From Armigeres subalbatus (lineage: Eukaryota > Arthropoda > Insecta > Diptera > Culicidae), in the NCBI RefSeq assembly GCF_024139115.2, contig NC_085140.1:425839781-425903780 (forward strand): a DNA stretch of 64,000 nucleotides, written 5' to 3'. Under the pieces are notes generated by a model. The model was given only the letters and a program-made list of their open reading frames with translations, was not told the origin of the DNA and searched no databases. Positions 10,385 to 21,602 of the stretch are shown in pieces; within the stretch, counting starts at the first letter, position 1, and every line of letters begins with the position of its first letter. The position numbers were made by a program, and so were the translations under genes.

Positions 10385-10530
10385 TTTAGTATCGGGAGTA
10401 CCGGTACCGGAATTCCCGGGAATACCGACCAATTTTAGGTACTGAAATACCGGTACTGGCTTAATGAAAGTACCGGTATTTTCGGTACTAAGGAAAAAGT
10501 TTTGGTTAAAACTTCCGATGGTTAAAACCA
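10385..10530. repeat. TACCGGTAC-rich low-complexity block
   Basis: Repeated self-complementary TACCGGTA / GGTACTG words. A similar block lies at 16466-16560. Likely fragments of a foldback repeat. Confidence 0.55.
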
Positions 10531-10597
10531 CATTATTTGAATGCAGCAGCTAGTAAGAAAGATATAATTTTTTTTTCTAAAATTTCAAACACCTGAC

Positions 10598-10767
10598 AAT
10601 AGAGGTAATAAACTATAGAGGACGATTGTCGCTGCGGTTCCTTTTGTTATCGTCCCCAAACATGTTGGCTACCTATCTGTCAAAACGTACTCATTATTCC
10701 TTCGTTGACATTTAGTGCCCTATCCTTGCCAGCAAAAGATGTTTCGCCAGTGACGACAGCGACAATC
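10598..10767. mobile_element. hAT-like MITE family M, copy M1 (right end missing)
   Basis: Starts AATAGAGGTAATAAACTATA and aligns along its length with M2 (20866-21061), but stops at GACAGCGACAATC without the right TIR. The adjacent sequence 10768-10833 is unassigned and abuts another MITE. Confidence 0.7.
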
Positions 10768-10833
10768 AGTTAGGACAAACGTCAGGCGTCCGATGACGTA
10801 CCTCAAGACAATCAAACCGCAACGACATCGTCA

Positions 10834-11250
10834 CCCGAATAAAAAAGTCCAATAGAATTAAAATAGAAATTATTACAATACGATAAATTTAATTGTAATT
10901 ACAATAAAATCTATTGTTGCTCACAATAGAATAACAATAAGGAATATTGTTTTCCACCATAAATTCTATTGTAAATGGCAGTTTTACAATAGAAAATAGG
11001 GGTTGTTAGTTACCGTAACAATAAAAAAATCGTTTTTTTCTCGAACAAATTTTTGCAATTACAATAGAATTTATTGTAATTCTATTGTCAACATTTTTCT
11101 GTCAATAGATTTTATTGTACGTTTATTGGAACAACAATAAGGCAATTTAATTGGTACAATAGAAGAACAATAGAATTTAATGTTCATCAATAAAATGAAT
11201 TGTAATTTTATGATATCTTAATGTAATTCTATTGTACTTTCTATTCGGGC
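10834..11250. mobile_element. AT-rich MITE with internal ACAATAGAAT repeats
   Basis: Left end CCCGAATAAAAAAGTCCAAT is inverted at the right end (ATTGTACTTTCTATTCGGG). The body holds about ten copies of ACAATAGAAT/ATTCTATTGT in both orientations, making it strongly self-folding. Confidence 0.75.
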
Positions 11251-11369
11251 ACATCCAAAAAAAAAATCGTCACACTTCATCAGTATTTTTCCAAATCGTC
11301 CCCGCTTGAGGCAAGAGTGTTCCTGTAAGTTCGATTACTGCACCAGGATGATTTCAATGATTTTCGAAA

Positions 11370-11870
11370 AAAACCCAGATTAATCCACCTAGCGGTGATG
11401 ATGCCTTTCTCGCTCGTTCAAAATGGTTGATAAACATATATGAAAAGTCTAAAATAACAATTGGTGAATAAGACTTATTTTTCACATTTGTTTATACCAG
11501 ATGAACCGGCCTAGGGTCGAAAATCTCGTAAATAAAGATAGATTGAATTGAAAATTCACATTTGTTTATACACATTGTAATAATTGCTGCCGAATGCAAT
11601 TTGTTGCAAGCAAATCGGATGAGGTTAAGTGCCCGGAAAATGTGATGAGGTTGTGCAATTGCACAAATCGAGTTTCAGACATAGTATAAAAATTTGTATT
11701 TTGGCCATAACTTTTGAGCCCATTGTTCGGCCTGATTTTTAATGTGAAACAATGGGACAGGATTCCCCGTTTAAATAATCGGTTCAGGATAAGATTTCGA
11801 AAAATGAGTTAGATTTTTTTTTGCACACACACGCACACACATGCACATACACACGCTTTTTCTGAAAATT
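11370..11870. repeat. Dispersed repeat family with CACCTAGCGGTG and CA tract, copy 1
   Basis: Contains TTAATCCACCTAGCGGTG, GAATGCAATTTGTTGC.AGCAAATCGGAT and a CACACA tract (11822-11860). Related copies are at 16130-16460 and, reversed, in intron 4 of gene B (42330-42760). Confidence 0.6.
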
Positions 11871-11939
11871 CCGTTTTGAAGCCAGAATCCAGCTGAAATT
11901 GTTGTTTTGAATAATATGATTCTTCATATAGATAAAAAT

Positions 11940-12190
11940 TCAGTTGACCATCCCCGTCAAAAATTGTATTTCGTTTCATTGTTTCAGTCGATTCTTTGGC
12001 TTATTTAAGGTCAACTTTCCCAAAGAAAATATGGGTTCTTTGAAGCCTCTAACTATTAAATCGAAAACAAAAACCGAAAACGTGTGCACGTGTTAACCGA
12101 CCTGAAAAAAATCACTCGATGTTCGTTCAAAATCGGGCCAATCTTAGAAAAACGGCACTTTTTCGATTTTTGTTTTAAATTTAAAAAATA
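11940..12190. repeat. Dispersed repeat, copy 2 (pair with 8985-9185)
   Basis: Same ordered words as copy 1; slightly longer at the right. Confidence 0.55.
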
Positions 12191-12939
12191 CTTAAGCGAA
12201 TCAAATTTTTTGACGGGAAAGGTCAATTTTTGCTAATGAGTAGTTCCGTTTTTGTCATTATCATTCAAGCACTTTTCAACAAGATTTATGAATTTGATCT
12301 GATTTAAAAAAATCTGATCAGAATTCTTCTGGGGTTGCTTTTCTTTATATGGAAAGCATTTCGCAGTAATTATGAATGTATGGTTAAAATTGATTATTTT
12401 GATTTCTAAACTGAACCAAAACTATTTATCAGATCACTCTACAGGTAAACTATCCAAGTACAAAATCTGATAGATTACGCGTGACAGAGCTAGTGTTACC
12501 AAAATCAGAATTTTTGAGCTCATATTGTGCAATAATTTACATCGTAATGATTACATACCTGATATACTATCAGAAAATCGAAAATCGTTGCTTGCCTTCG
12601 TGTAATTTGTTATGGATTGTGGCAAGGATGTTTTCGATCATTAGTATTGTGCCTTGCAACAAAATGACAACTTTCGTGATCATTTTCCAAGGCTCTCAAA
12701 GATGTGAAAAATGTCTCCGCAGTACAAATAGCACGTGCTATCCAAGCATTCACCGCCGGAAAGTACCACGTGGCGGCCAAATTAAAAAAATATCGAATTG
12801 GCTTTTTTTTCTGGAGGTATGTTGTTCTTAGGCGACTATCTGGCGCGTATTTTTCGTTGCGACCAAAAATGAGCGGAGGAGTAGATTTTTTTATGAGCGG
12901 TTTTATATAGGTTCGATAATTTAGTAGTTTGTCAATAAC
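12191..12939. other. No gene seen
   Basis: AT-rich. Overlapping frames at 12481-12910 are short and lack domain signatures. Confidence 0.4.
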
Positions 12940-13232
12940 TCATTCCAGAGGTTAAATTTCAAACGTGATATGTGGAGGACTTCTAGAGCGAAGGTTTTTA
13001 CAACTCTGCCTAATTGTTGTTTCTATTGCACTAATAACAGAGTTATAGCGCTAGTTGCAGTAACTTATTATACAGACTGATCGAAATTTTGTTATCATTT
13101 AGTATTAGTAACTAGTGCTTTAACTCTATTATTAGTTGAATCAAACCAACAAACTATTAGGCAGAGCTGTAGAAAAAATATTCGCACTAGAACTCCGCTG
13201 TAACACGTTTTGACATTTAACCTCTGGAATGA
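12940..13232. mobile_element. 293-bp MITE
   Basis: TCATTCCAGAGGTTAAATTT is inverted with AAATGTCAAAACGTG-adjacent TTAACCTCTGGAATGA at the right end. The outer flanks TAGTTTGTCAATAA and TAGTTTGTCAATGA are also similar, suggesting a longer repeat or duplicated target. Confidence 0.75.
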
Positions 13233-15594
13233 GTCATTGTAGTTTGTCAATGATCGAACTAAGACTATTAAATGATCTAAAACATACTTGGATTATAGAA
13301 AAGTTTGGATACTTTTTCTACTGACTTCCTAAAATAGAATGTTTTCTCCGAATCCTTCCAAAACTCAGTTTCTCCTACATAATCCGAGTGCTTTTCAACG
13401 AAATTAATATCCTATGGAAAGAACCACGCGAATAAGGTTGATATAGCCATTTAAATGCGAGTGTTCGGAATATGAGTCATTTTCGCGACTTGAGTCAAAA
13501 CGCTTTATATTTTTCAACACCCGATTAAATCCCACCGAACCAAACCACAGCACCTGGTGCGTTACCGCATGTATGCACAAGCAGCCAATGTCTTGATGCA
13601 GTGAAATAGTTATTTATTGCAAATCGCGTAGCTTCTTGTTCTTCGAACACTGCCCTCTCAAGAAACAAAGATAGCTCAGGAGTAACGTGATAGGCTCTCA
13701 ATCAGAGGATTTATGATCGGTCCTCGTGTTAGCCGTCTTATTTTTTTCAAAACTCATATTTTCTAGGAGTGTGGTATAATATTACGCATTGCAAGAAAAG
13801 TTTTGAATACTAGAAAATTCAAACAAAATTTTTGTCTTTAACAAATAATCAATGGAACCTAATGCTGTGTATTGTTTATATTTATATTCGAGTCATTTCT
13901 ATAATTGAATCCATCTGATTATTTGGGATATTTGAAAGAATTCAGGTCTGAACTTAAGATGATGAAGGAGGTAGGAAATGAAACATAAATGCATAAATTG
14001 AGAATCGATATGTACTCAACAGTTTTCTTTAATGATTGTTAGCAGGAACAAAATAGCTTTTGATTTACCTTGGTAGTAATCAAACTTGCCCACCGAGTTT
14101 CAATAGAGAGTAAACATAAGTGGAAAATTATATTCGATTGCTTCAATGCACAAAGAAAAGATGCCTTACTGAATAGAAAAGACAAAATTTTCAATCAAAT
14201 TAGAAGCTTGCGAGTTTATGGGGCAGCAGACGCTATATCCAAGGAATTAAGACCGGGGATTTCCCTCTGCGCGTTATTTCCGCGCAGACATCCAAATTTT
14301 TCTTTTTTTCCGTAATACTCATGAACCAGTTTCCCCAAATCTCATTTGCTCGGATCAACATTCAACCCAGCTGAGCTAAAAATAGAACATTGCCGCACGC
14401 AATGCGATGTGTGTTGGTGATGCTTCATACGGCAATATTCATCCGACGTCAAGAGACTGAAGCGACTGCGCATGCGTCCCGCGTCTTCCCGCACACCAGC
14501 TGCGCTCCCATATGCTGATTGAACGCCACAAAGAATGATGCATGCATATGCGTAAAAATAGAACAGAAGCACGGCTTGCCGCTGATGCTACGATGGTTAA
14601 GCCGACCTATCCACAGTGGCGGAAACCCAGACAAGCCCAAAACAAATCGTTCTTTCGTGAAGCTGATATTATTTCAAATTTGCACATTTAGTCAATGATA
14701 ATTCCTCAATTTGTTTATTGTAGTTAGTAAATTTAATTTTTGGTGACTTGGTTCAAGTTGATGGTGTAAAGTATCTCCTAAACATATATGTATGGGAAAA
14801 TTAAATTTGACTGAATTTTGTATCGGGAAAGATTCGGAAAGAACTGATATGATGCATTGAAATATATATTTTGTCACTTAACAGTGGTTAGTTTGGCGAA
14901 TTGCGCCTTGCTGCACCAAAGCGGGAAATTTACTGTTTCAAGATTAGAATTAAGGGAATTAAGACGCTGCTGTGATCCTAAGTCATGGGCTTCCGGGAGT
15001 CTATGGATAGCATAGCATATGTCGGATAACTATTTAAATTTCAAAATGAATTCAGCGTTACAAAATTACTGTTGCTAAATTTTAAGCGCAATCGTAGGTT
15101 TAGTCGAGCATTTGTATGGGGGACCACCACTGCGCGACGGCACATTGCCATTCCTTCTTTTGGGCGCATTCGAATGGGAGAGCGTTGAACGTGTTAAACA
15201 AAGCACGATGCTTTTTGAAATTGCTATATGAGGACTGAGGAGTATTTACAGTATATAGGGTATTTGTGCTTTTCTTAGCGCTTGATAGCAATAAGACATG
15301 AGAAAAGTTATGTCTAACGTTTAGCAGAGAAGAGGATTTTTAATTATTGACGGGTATCCTATCGTAAAAAGCTCACCCCAAATTACAATTTGGTAATTTG
15401 CATAGGGCACGCGTAACCTGAGGGGTTCTTATTGATACTTCCCATTATTATACACATATGTGTCTACTAGTTTGGATGTAATTATGCAATTATACCAATA
15501 CAATTTTGCATTAACATCCTCAAATCAATAGTGAATCTACTTTTATCTCAATTAAAGAAACAGCGTATCCAAGCGATTTCAATAGTTCATCTAT
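13233..15594. other. No gene seen in about 2.4 kb
   Basis: AT-rich intergenic DNA. An 81-codon frame at 14070-14315 has no recognisable motif, and short minus-strand frames near 14342-14640 lie in a GC-richer patch. No repeats shared with the rest of the window were seen. Confidence 0.4.
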
Positions 15595-15866
15595 TAGAGC
15601 ATCATTACTGGGCGCGAGTGTTTTGATCATCCTCGCAGCGCTGTCATTTTAGTTTAGTCACTCTTTTTCGCACTGGTCACTATTTTCGGTTGGTGGTTTG
15701 GTGGCTGCATTCCGTACAGGTGACATTTAATAGTTCATCAAATAGCAGCGCTGTTATCGCGCTACCAAATTTGATCACCTGTCCGCAGTAGCGATCGGAA
15801 AAGTGTCAAGTAATGATACTGCGCTGCCAAACGGCTTATACTCACCACCGGCAATCTTGCTCTAAG
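15595..15866. mobile_element. Possible MITE with TTAGAGCA ends
   Basis: TTAGAGCATCATTACTG at the left faces AATCTTGCTCTAA at the right, and AGCGCTGT..TCGCGC motifs recur inside. The short TIR makes this tentative. Confidence 0.4.
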
Positions 15867-16054
15867 TTAATGTATTGAAACTGTATATTTTAATAACCAA
15901 CGGTAAAAGCTAATATTTTCTTTTCTCGATCCATTAATACTTCCAGAATAGGAATCGGTACCCTAGCAGGATAAACTCTGATGCTTATAGAGGTAATGAA
16001 TATATGCCCAATTCGATGATTTATATTTGTATGTATCTTGTCACATGCTATGTG

Positions 16055-16110
16055 TATCGGTGGTGCTGTGGTGTAGTAGCCGCTTCCCGATCACGAGTTC
16101 GAATCCAGAT
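16055..16110 (+). repeat. tRNA-like (SINE head) fragment
   Basis: GTGGTGTAGTAGC resembles a pol III A box and GAGTTCGAATCC a B box, 30 bases apart, followed by a T-run. It does not fold into a full cloverleaf, so it is a SINE head remnant and not a tRNA gene. Confidence 0.45.
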
Positions 16111-16129
16111 TGGAGCATTTTGCTTTTTT

Positions 16130-16460
16130 TTTGCACGTAAAAACAGTTTTTTGGCCATAACTCCGAAACGCAAAGTTCAATCGATCTAATTTTAAATAGG
16201 AACCAATGGGACTGCATTCCGCGTCGAATGCAACTTGTTGCGAGCAAATCGGATAATGATAAATGCCCAAAAACGTGTCTCACATTTTTGTACACATACA
16301 CACACACACACACATACATACACACATACAGTCATCACCTCAATTCGTCGAGCTGAGTCGATTGGTATATAACACTATGGGTCTCCGAGCCTTCTATAAA
16401 AAGTTCGGTTTTGGAGCAGTTCTATAGCCTTTCCGTATACTTAGTATACGAGAAAGGCAA
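16130..16460. repeat. Dispersed repeat family with CA microsatellite, copy 2
   Basis: Contains CCATAACTCCGAAACGC, GAATGCAACTTGTTGCGAGC, a CACACA/CATACA tract at 16292-16330, and ends TTAGTATACGAGAAAGGC. The region 42330-42500 is its reverse complement (GGTATATAACACTATG, CTCAATTCGTCGAGCTGAG). Confidence 0.65.
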
Positions 16461-16614
16461 AAAATCTTCCAGTACCGGTATTTTCCTGGTACTCCCGGTA
16501 CTGAGGGGTTCAGTACCGTAGTACCGGGACTCGCCAAAAAGGGTCGGTACTAAATACCCTACTGTAAACAAGCTCTGTGAACTGTCAACCTACGTCATCA
16601 TGCACTGGACTATA

Positions 16615-16904
16615 CACTTGAGTGTATTTTCAGCGCACGCGCTACTGTGGATCTGGTGTGCATTTTTTTGACAGTTTGACATGACATTTAGAAGATTCAA
16701 ATATTCCTCTATTAGTTGAACTAATTACTAATACTATAAAATCGGTTAGATGAAGTAAAATCATAGAGCAGAATTTTTTGCACTGAGTGTAAGACAACAC
16801 TGTGGCCAGGTATACAACTGCTTCTGTATAGGAAAAGGTATTAATCCCAAGTACCAATTAGTGACAATATGCAGAATATTGCTCAATTGAGCATTGTATA
16901 GCCA
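16615..16904. repeat. Left part of the segmental duplication (pair with 32880-33200)
   Basis: From GTGGATCTGG onward this block is nearly identical to 32925-33200, including GACATGACATTTAGAAGATT and the AAGACAACACTGTGGCCA stretch, and leads into psi-B2. Confidence 0.75.
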
Positions 16905-17490
16905 CCCACGATTTGTACAATCACTTATGCTATGCTGAATAATTCAAATGTTTCCGATAGCAAAACGATCTATTCTGAATACACATTAAAAGCAGAACCA
17001 AATGGTGAACCAATCCAATGTGAAATTTGCCGCAAAAATTTCAAATCAAAGGATCGTCTCATCAATCATAAGCAAATTTAAGGGATTGAATATCATAATT
17101 GCAAACCATGCGAAATATCGTTTCATTCATTGTTAGAGAATACGTTGTTCGTTATGTGGTGCATTTGAATAATTTACATAAAAATCATTATAGTGAAAAT
17201 CTCGAACGGCATTTGAGGGATCATGTAGAGGAGTTATCCAGCTTTCCACGCTCGGTAATGGCGGCTAGTCGGTGTGTAAAAATCAATCAGTCACTGTACT
17301 TTTTGACACTAGCTGGAGGAAAACTCACTGGCGAAAAGGCCTTTTTTCCCTTCCCCTCACCCAGGAACGCCAGTGAGCTTTCCTCCAGCTAGTGTCAAAC
17401 AGTACAGAGACCGATTGATTTTTACTCAGCAGCAAGCCGCCATTACCGAGCGTGGAAAGCTGGATATGTCCAGCCAACATCCATCGTCCT
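16905..17490 (+). pseudogene. psi-B2, pseudogene of a gene-B-like ZAD-C2H2 gene
   Basis: Bases 16920-17235 align with exons 2-3 of gene B (41010-41345): GGTGAACCAATCCAATGTG encodes the PIQCEICRKNF finger start, and CTCGAACGGCATTTGAGGGA encodes LERHLRD. The ZAD exon and the 5' half of exon 2 are missing. A TAA replaces the CAA codon after HKQI at about 17079-17081. Homology resumes after a MITE (17238-17463) at TGTCCAGCCAACAT and then ends. The same stop is present in psi-B3, so inactivation preceded the duplication. Confidence 0.85.
17238..17463. mobile_element. 226-bp foldback MITE inside psi-B2
   Basis: CCAGCTTTCCACGCTCGGTA is perfectly inverted at the right end, with arms of roughly 100 bases (CACTAGCTGGAGGAAA.CTCAC near the centre). 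psi-B3 has no insertion at this point (GAGGAGTTATATGTCC, about 33509-33524), so the boundary is known to within a 2-bp ambiguity. Confidence 0.9.
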
Positions 17491-17588
17491 CTGCAGGTCA
17501 GAAGGCTACTGATGAGATCAAATTTCCAACACCAGGCACATAGCCGAACTCTCGCAATCAATTTTTCAAACCAACTCATTCACACGTA

Positions 17589-18086
17589 GGGGAGAACGGT
17601 CCAAAATGCACCCCTTAAGCTTTTTCGATATTTTCGCCCATATAAACAAAAATACCCAACCATTTCAACGTATAGATGCAACATTTACAAACCCAGCTAC
17701 ATTTCGCAATGATCTCCTATTCAAAACAATAAGGTTTTCATGACTTTCTAACGCATTTAAAAAATGTTTTAAAAATAGGCCTGGGGCAAAACGCCCGAAT
17801 GGCGGTCTAAAATGACTCAATTGCATGTAAAATGATGGTGAACGCATGGTTGTTTGTTATTTCTTTATGGATTGAACTACAATCTTACGGATGTGGTGGA
17901 AGAATAGCAAATCGTTTGAGTGAATATGAAGGGATTTTGCTAAATTTTTCCAATGGAGCTCAATGATGGATAACTAATTATGAATTGTAATGGTAATATT
18001 CGTTCATAAATGTACTACAACAGATTATATGGGGGTTATGAGTGAGGCCATTTTGCCCCAGGGCTGCATTTTGGACTGTTCTCCCC
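17589..18086. mobile_element. 498-bp MITE with TA target duplication
   Basis: GGGGAGAACGGTCCAAAATG is inverted at the right end (CATTTTGGACTGTTCTCCCC). TA lies on each side (17587-17588, 18087-18088). The sister site near 33630 reads CACACGTATATTGTTC with one TA. No transposase; Tc1/mariner-type target use. Confidence 0.9.
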
Positions 18087-18301
18087 TATATTGTTCTGTG
18101 CAATGCCAACCGAGTAGGATGAGTATTTAGTTGTGTCTGGCATTCACATACAGCTTCATCAACAATTGCGCTCGATATTTAATTAAATGAGGTTGAATTT
18201 TGACAAGCCAGCCCAGTTTGAAACTAATTCAATTTGTAATAACAGAAGTTTGATTGAATGTTACTTTTATTTGTGCATTTTCCAAATATGTGCATGACAG
18301 C

Positions 18302-18307
18302 TTTATT
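18302..18307 (-). promoter_or_regulatory. Poly(A) signal of gene A2
   Basis: AATAAA on the minus strand, 43 bases beyond the A2 stop codon; conserved at the same place in A3. Confidence 0.7.
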
Positions 18308-18349
18308 TCAAATTACAAAATATGTTTATATGTGGATCATAAATATGTA

Positions 18350-20104
18350 TTAATGTTCGTTTTTATCTGGCTTTGACAAAATAGTGCTTCTACTTTTGAT
18401 GTCCCGTTTTCGATTATGACTACGCATATGTTTTTCCAAGAGACTTCTGAAATATTTGGAAATCAACAGATAAGAATAATCATTGATTAATCAATTAATC
18501 ATCAAATGTCTTACGCTTTTGAAAATCGAAAGCCACAGATGTGACACTCGTGTTTTTTTGGTCCATGCAGGTAACGTTTGTGATTAATTAGGTCCCTGTC
18601 ACTTTTGTATGTCTTCTGGCAAAAATTGCATTTGAAAGCTCTTACATTGCAATTTTCCGATTCCTTTAACTGCCGTTCACAGCGCGGTTCGTGTGTTCGC
18701 ATATGGTGTCGAATATTATGCCTGATATAGCAATAGAAATAAGTTAGATACCAGAATTTACTGCCCATGAATTCATAACAGTCCCATGTTTGCTTGATTT
18801 CCTACCTACATGGGACTGTTATGAATTTATGGGCAGTTTAGCAGGCTGTCGAAAGTTCTACTAACTGGTAGGCAATAGGTTTTCCACATATGGGGCACTC
18901 GTGTTGCTTTTTCCCATGTGTATACTTCTTATGGTTTTGTAACCTGCTTCGATATAAAAAGGATTTTTGACATATCTCACACTTTAATGGCTCAACGACG
19001 GTTTCATTTTTCTTTGTAGATTGGCCATTTGTTAATGCACGTCGTGCTTCATGCTCAGAATCCAAACGAGTTTCAATTTTAGCTTCCTCTATTACAATCA
19101 CATCATTCATGTCATCGGCGTTCTCGTTTTTGATGACGACACATCGCAAATCGGTCTGTGATTTATTTTTCGTTTCATCATACACATTTGCAGTTTGATA
19201 ATCATCTGAGTTATGTTTGTAACATTTTGCGTGTTCAAGGAATCGTTCCCTGGAATATTTTAATTTATTCATAATGGAATTGAGGATGCAGATATGTCTT
19301 ACCTTCTTATAAAAGATTTTCCACAACGTTCACAAACATATTTTATGGGGCCATGTTCCCTCTTATGATTGATTAACTGCTTTTTCGTATTAAATATTTT
19401 ATGACACACTTCACATTGTACCGGTGATTCAGAGCTCGTCCCCTGATCATCAATAACGCTACATTTGCTCCTTTTTCTGTGCCTGCTCACAAATCCCCTG
19501 AAATATTTCAATTGATTTATAATGGAATTGAGGATTTGTAATTTTTTACCTTTTCTGGAACAATTTTCCACACCGTTCACAAGCGTATTTCTTGGGAACA
19601 TGAGCCCTATGATGTTTGATAACCTGTTTTTTTGTATCAAATGTTTTATGAGACACTTCACATTGTATCGGTGAATCAGTTCGTTGTGGTTCTTCGTTCA
19701 GCAATTGAATCGTATATTTAGCGTCCGTCCCCGGTTCATCGATAACTACGGAGCTTAAATTCTCATTTTCAACTTCTTCGGCTCCAACCATGGTTTGCAG
19801 AATGTCTTGTACTGCTTGACAACGAGTTCGATATTGGTGAAAATCGATCATTCGTATTCGACAAATAGAACAGATTAGATGGCTTAAGTGGTCATCGGTG
19901 GAAACCTATAAGACAGCATACATTTATTTCGCAATGGATGATTAAGATTGTAATGATATTTACCACAATTGAAAGATAATCCGATAGCCATTGGTAGAGA
20001 TTTTCTTCTTTGAATATATCATCCAGTAATTCCTCGCTCATACAAAGTCGGCATATTTGATATGACCCGTTAGAATTCGTAAGTTCTGTCTTGATTGATA
20101 ACAT
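18350..20104 (-). CDS. Gene A2, ZAD-C2H2 zinc-finger transcription factor (six exons)
   Basis: Exons (minus): 20104-19964, 19905-19550, 19497-19303, 19249-18866, 18721-18515, 18446-18350; GT-AG introns of about 50-140 bases. Total 459 codons. The ZAD spans exons 1-2 with zinc Cys at 18, 21, 59 and 62 (CRLC, CSIC). Eight C2H2-type fingers follow in pairs, starting in exon 2 and ending with CHICGFRFSK in exon 5 joined to LLEKHMRSH in exon 6. An acidic linker with VIVIEEAKIE lies in exon 4; IKTE and AKIE fit SUMO sites. Introns after the first are all phase 2 and cut inside a finger. Finger 1 has lost a ligand (CEVS in place of CEVC) and finger 2 lacks its last His. It should be a nuclear, sequence-specific DNA-binding regulator; targets are unknown. 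The start is the ATG giving MLSIKTEL; the upstream TTG-led extension is not needed. Confidence 0.9.
18760..18837. mobile_element. 78-bp palindromic element in intron 4 of gene A2
   Basis: ACTGCCCATGAATTCATAAC is mirrored at the right end (GTTATGAATTTATGGGCAGT). The A3 intron has no such insertion, and TTTA flanks both sides. It lies between donor and acceptor and leaves both sites intact. Confidence 0.85.
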
Positions 20105-20281
20105 TATCAATTTTTCTTTCAAATCAGTTTATCTCATCTACTCTAACTACTAAATTTTGCTAGTAATAGCGTAATAGCTAGGAGCTCGGACAGTTTTGAA
20201 ACGTAAACAAGTTCGGTGGCTGTTCCATACAAAAATTAAAGCTGGCTGAATCATGATATTGACAGATTAGAACACCTGTAT

Positions 20282-20424
20282 CAGAGTGTATGTAATTAAG
20301 AGTGGCGACATGTGCCGCATTTGACAGGTCTCCTGCTCGTTTGGAACACGATTTTGTGTGGGAACGACAGATGAATTTTGTTCCAATTCTCACAGTGTCG
20401 CCACTCTTAATTACATACACTCTG
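20282..20424. mobile_element. 143-bp hAT-type MITE
   Basis: Ends CAGAGTGTATGTAATTAAGA and its inverse (...TACACTCTG), with an 8-bp target duplication ACCTGTAT at 20274-20281 and 20425-20432. CAG..G termini and 8-bp duplications are the hAT signature. The A1 flank (about 383) lacks the element. Confidence 0.9.
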
Positions 20425-20677
20425 ACCTGTATGCATGGTCCAATAAATACGCTAGGAGAAATGTCAAAAATGAAAAAGTACAATCACGAAAAAAAATTCC
20501 ACAGTGAGATATGAGTTGCAATTCTTTAAATAATTTTAAAAATTTGAAAATGATACATATCATGAAAATAATGAAAACAATTTTCAGCTCATACTTTTGA
20601 TTATCTACATTGTACATATGTTTATGATGTTCATGATAATAAATGTTTTTCTCGAATTGATCCCCGAAAAGGTACTA

Positions 20678-21072
20678 GGGGGAAAGACGGCTTTGGCAGG
20701 TTTTGTTCTATTATTGGCAGGGGGGTTTTTATCGACCAAATTTTATGAAATTTGGCCACAATATTCTTTGATATGCAAAGAATGTTTAGTCCAAATTTGA
20801 GCCTAGTCAGTCATAAAAAACCCCTCTGCCAATAATAGAACAAAACCTGCCAAAGCCGTCATTCCAATAGAGGTATTAAACTATAGAGGACGATTTTCGC
20901 TGCGGTTCCCTTTGTTATCGTTCCCAAACATGTTGGGTACCTATCTGTCAAAACGTTCTGATTTTTCCTTCGTTGACATTTAGTGCCCTATCCTCGCCAG
21001 CAAAAGATGTTTCGCCAGTGACGACAGCGACAATCTTCCTCTATAGTTTATTACCTCTATTGTCATTCCCCC
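20678..21072. mobile_element. Outer MITE with TA duplication, carrying M2 in its right arm
   Basis: GGGGGAAAGACGGCTTTGGC at the left is inverted at the right, but the right arm is split after CGTCATTCC by M2. TA flanks at 20676-20677 and 21073-21074. The central part also mirrors (ATTATTGGCAGGGGGG / CCCCTCTGCCAATAAT). Confidence 0.8.
20866..21061. mobile_element. hAT-like MITE family M, copy M2 (intact, nested)
   Basis: TIRs AATAGAGGTATTAAACTATA and inverse, flanked by the 8-bp duplication GTCATTCC (20858-20865 and 21062-21069). The interior contains CCAGCAAAAGATG and GACGACAGCGACAATC, shared with M1, M3 and M4. Confidence 0.9.
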
Positions 21073-21172
21073 TATTTTTGATGTTTATTGAATTTCTAAT
21101 CTCGTGCAAAAAACATTTTCAAAAATAAATCAGCTTGTAATTTTTAAAATTATTTTGAATTTCTTTGGCTAT

Positions 21173-21537
21173 AGGGATCGTTCAAAAATTACGTCCATCG
21201 TTTTTCGGCATTTTCAACCCCCCTCCCCCCCTGTTGTCACAAGCTGTCACAAATCATTGATCCCCTCCCTCCCCCTGTACGTACTACTGTAATTTATAAT
21301 AAAGGTTCGTCTTCTTCGTACACTATTTTTACAAGAAACTTAGTAAGAATTAACTCCCTTAATAGCAAATTAAAATTTTCTTGGGCTTATCAAATTGTTT
21401 TTAAAATGTAATTTGATACTTTTTCTTGTTGGACGTAACACAAGACGAGATCCCCCCTCTCCCCCTGTCACAAACTGTCACAAATTCTAGACCCCCCTCC
21501 CCCCTCAAAACCATGGACGTAATTTTTGAACAACCCC
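21173..21537. mobile_element. MITE family H, copy a
   Basis: AGGGATCGTTCAAAAATTAC and its inverse at the right, with C-rich and G-rich subterminal runs (CCCCCTCCCCC). In opposite orientation to copy b at 21706-22066, so the two form a long inverted repeat. Confidence 0.8.
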
Positions 21538-21602
21538 ATACCTTGCCGTGGTAATTTTTAGTGACTCTACTTTTTCTCTGATGACAGCATTCATCCGGTG
21601 AA

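Noticed and set aside
14070..14315. 81-codon plus-strand frame as a small host gene
   Set aside because: No homologue or motif recognised, no flanking splice or poly(A) evidence, and it lies in unremarkable AT-rich DNA.
19892..20122. Upstream non-ATG start extending gene A2 by six residues
   Set aside because: The extension begins at TTG; the ATG at 20104 gives a ZAD spacing identical to genes C and A1/A3 and a 47-codon exon 1 in each.
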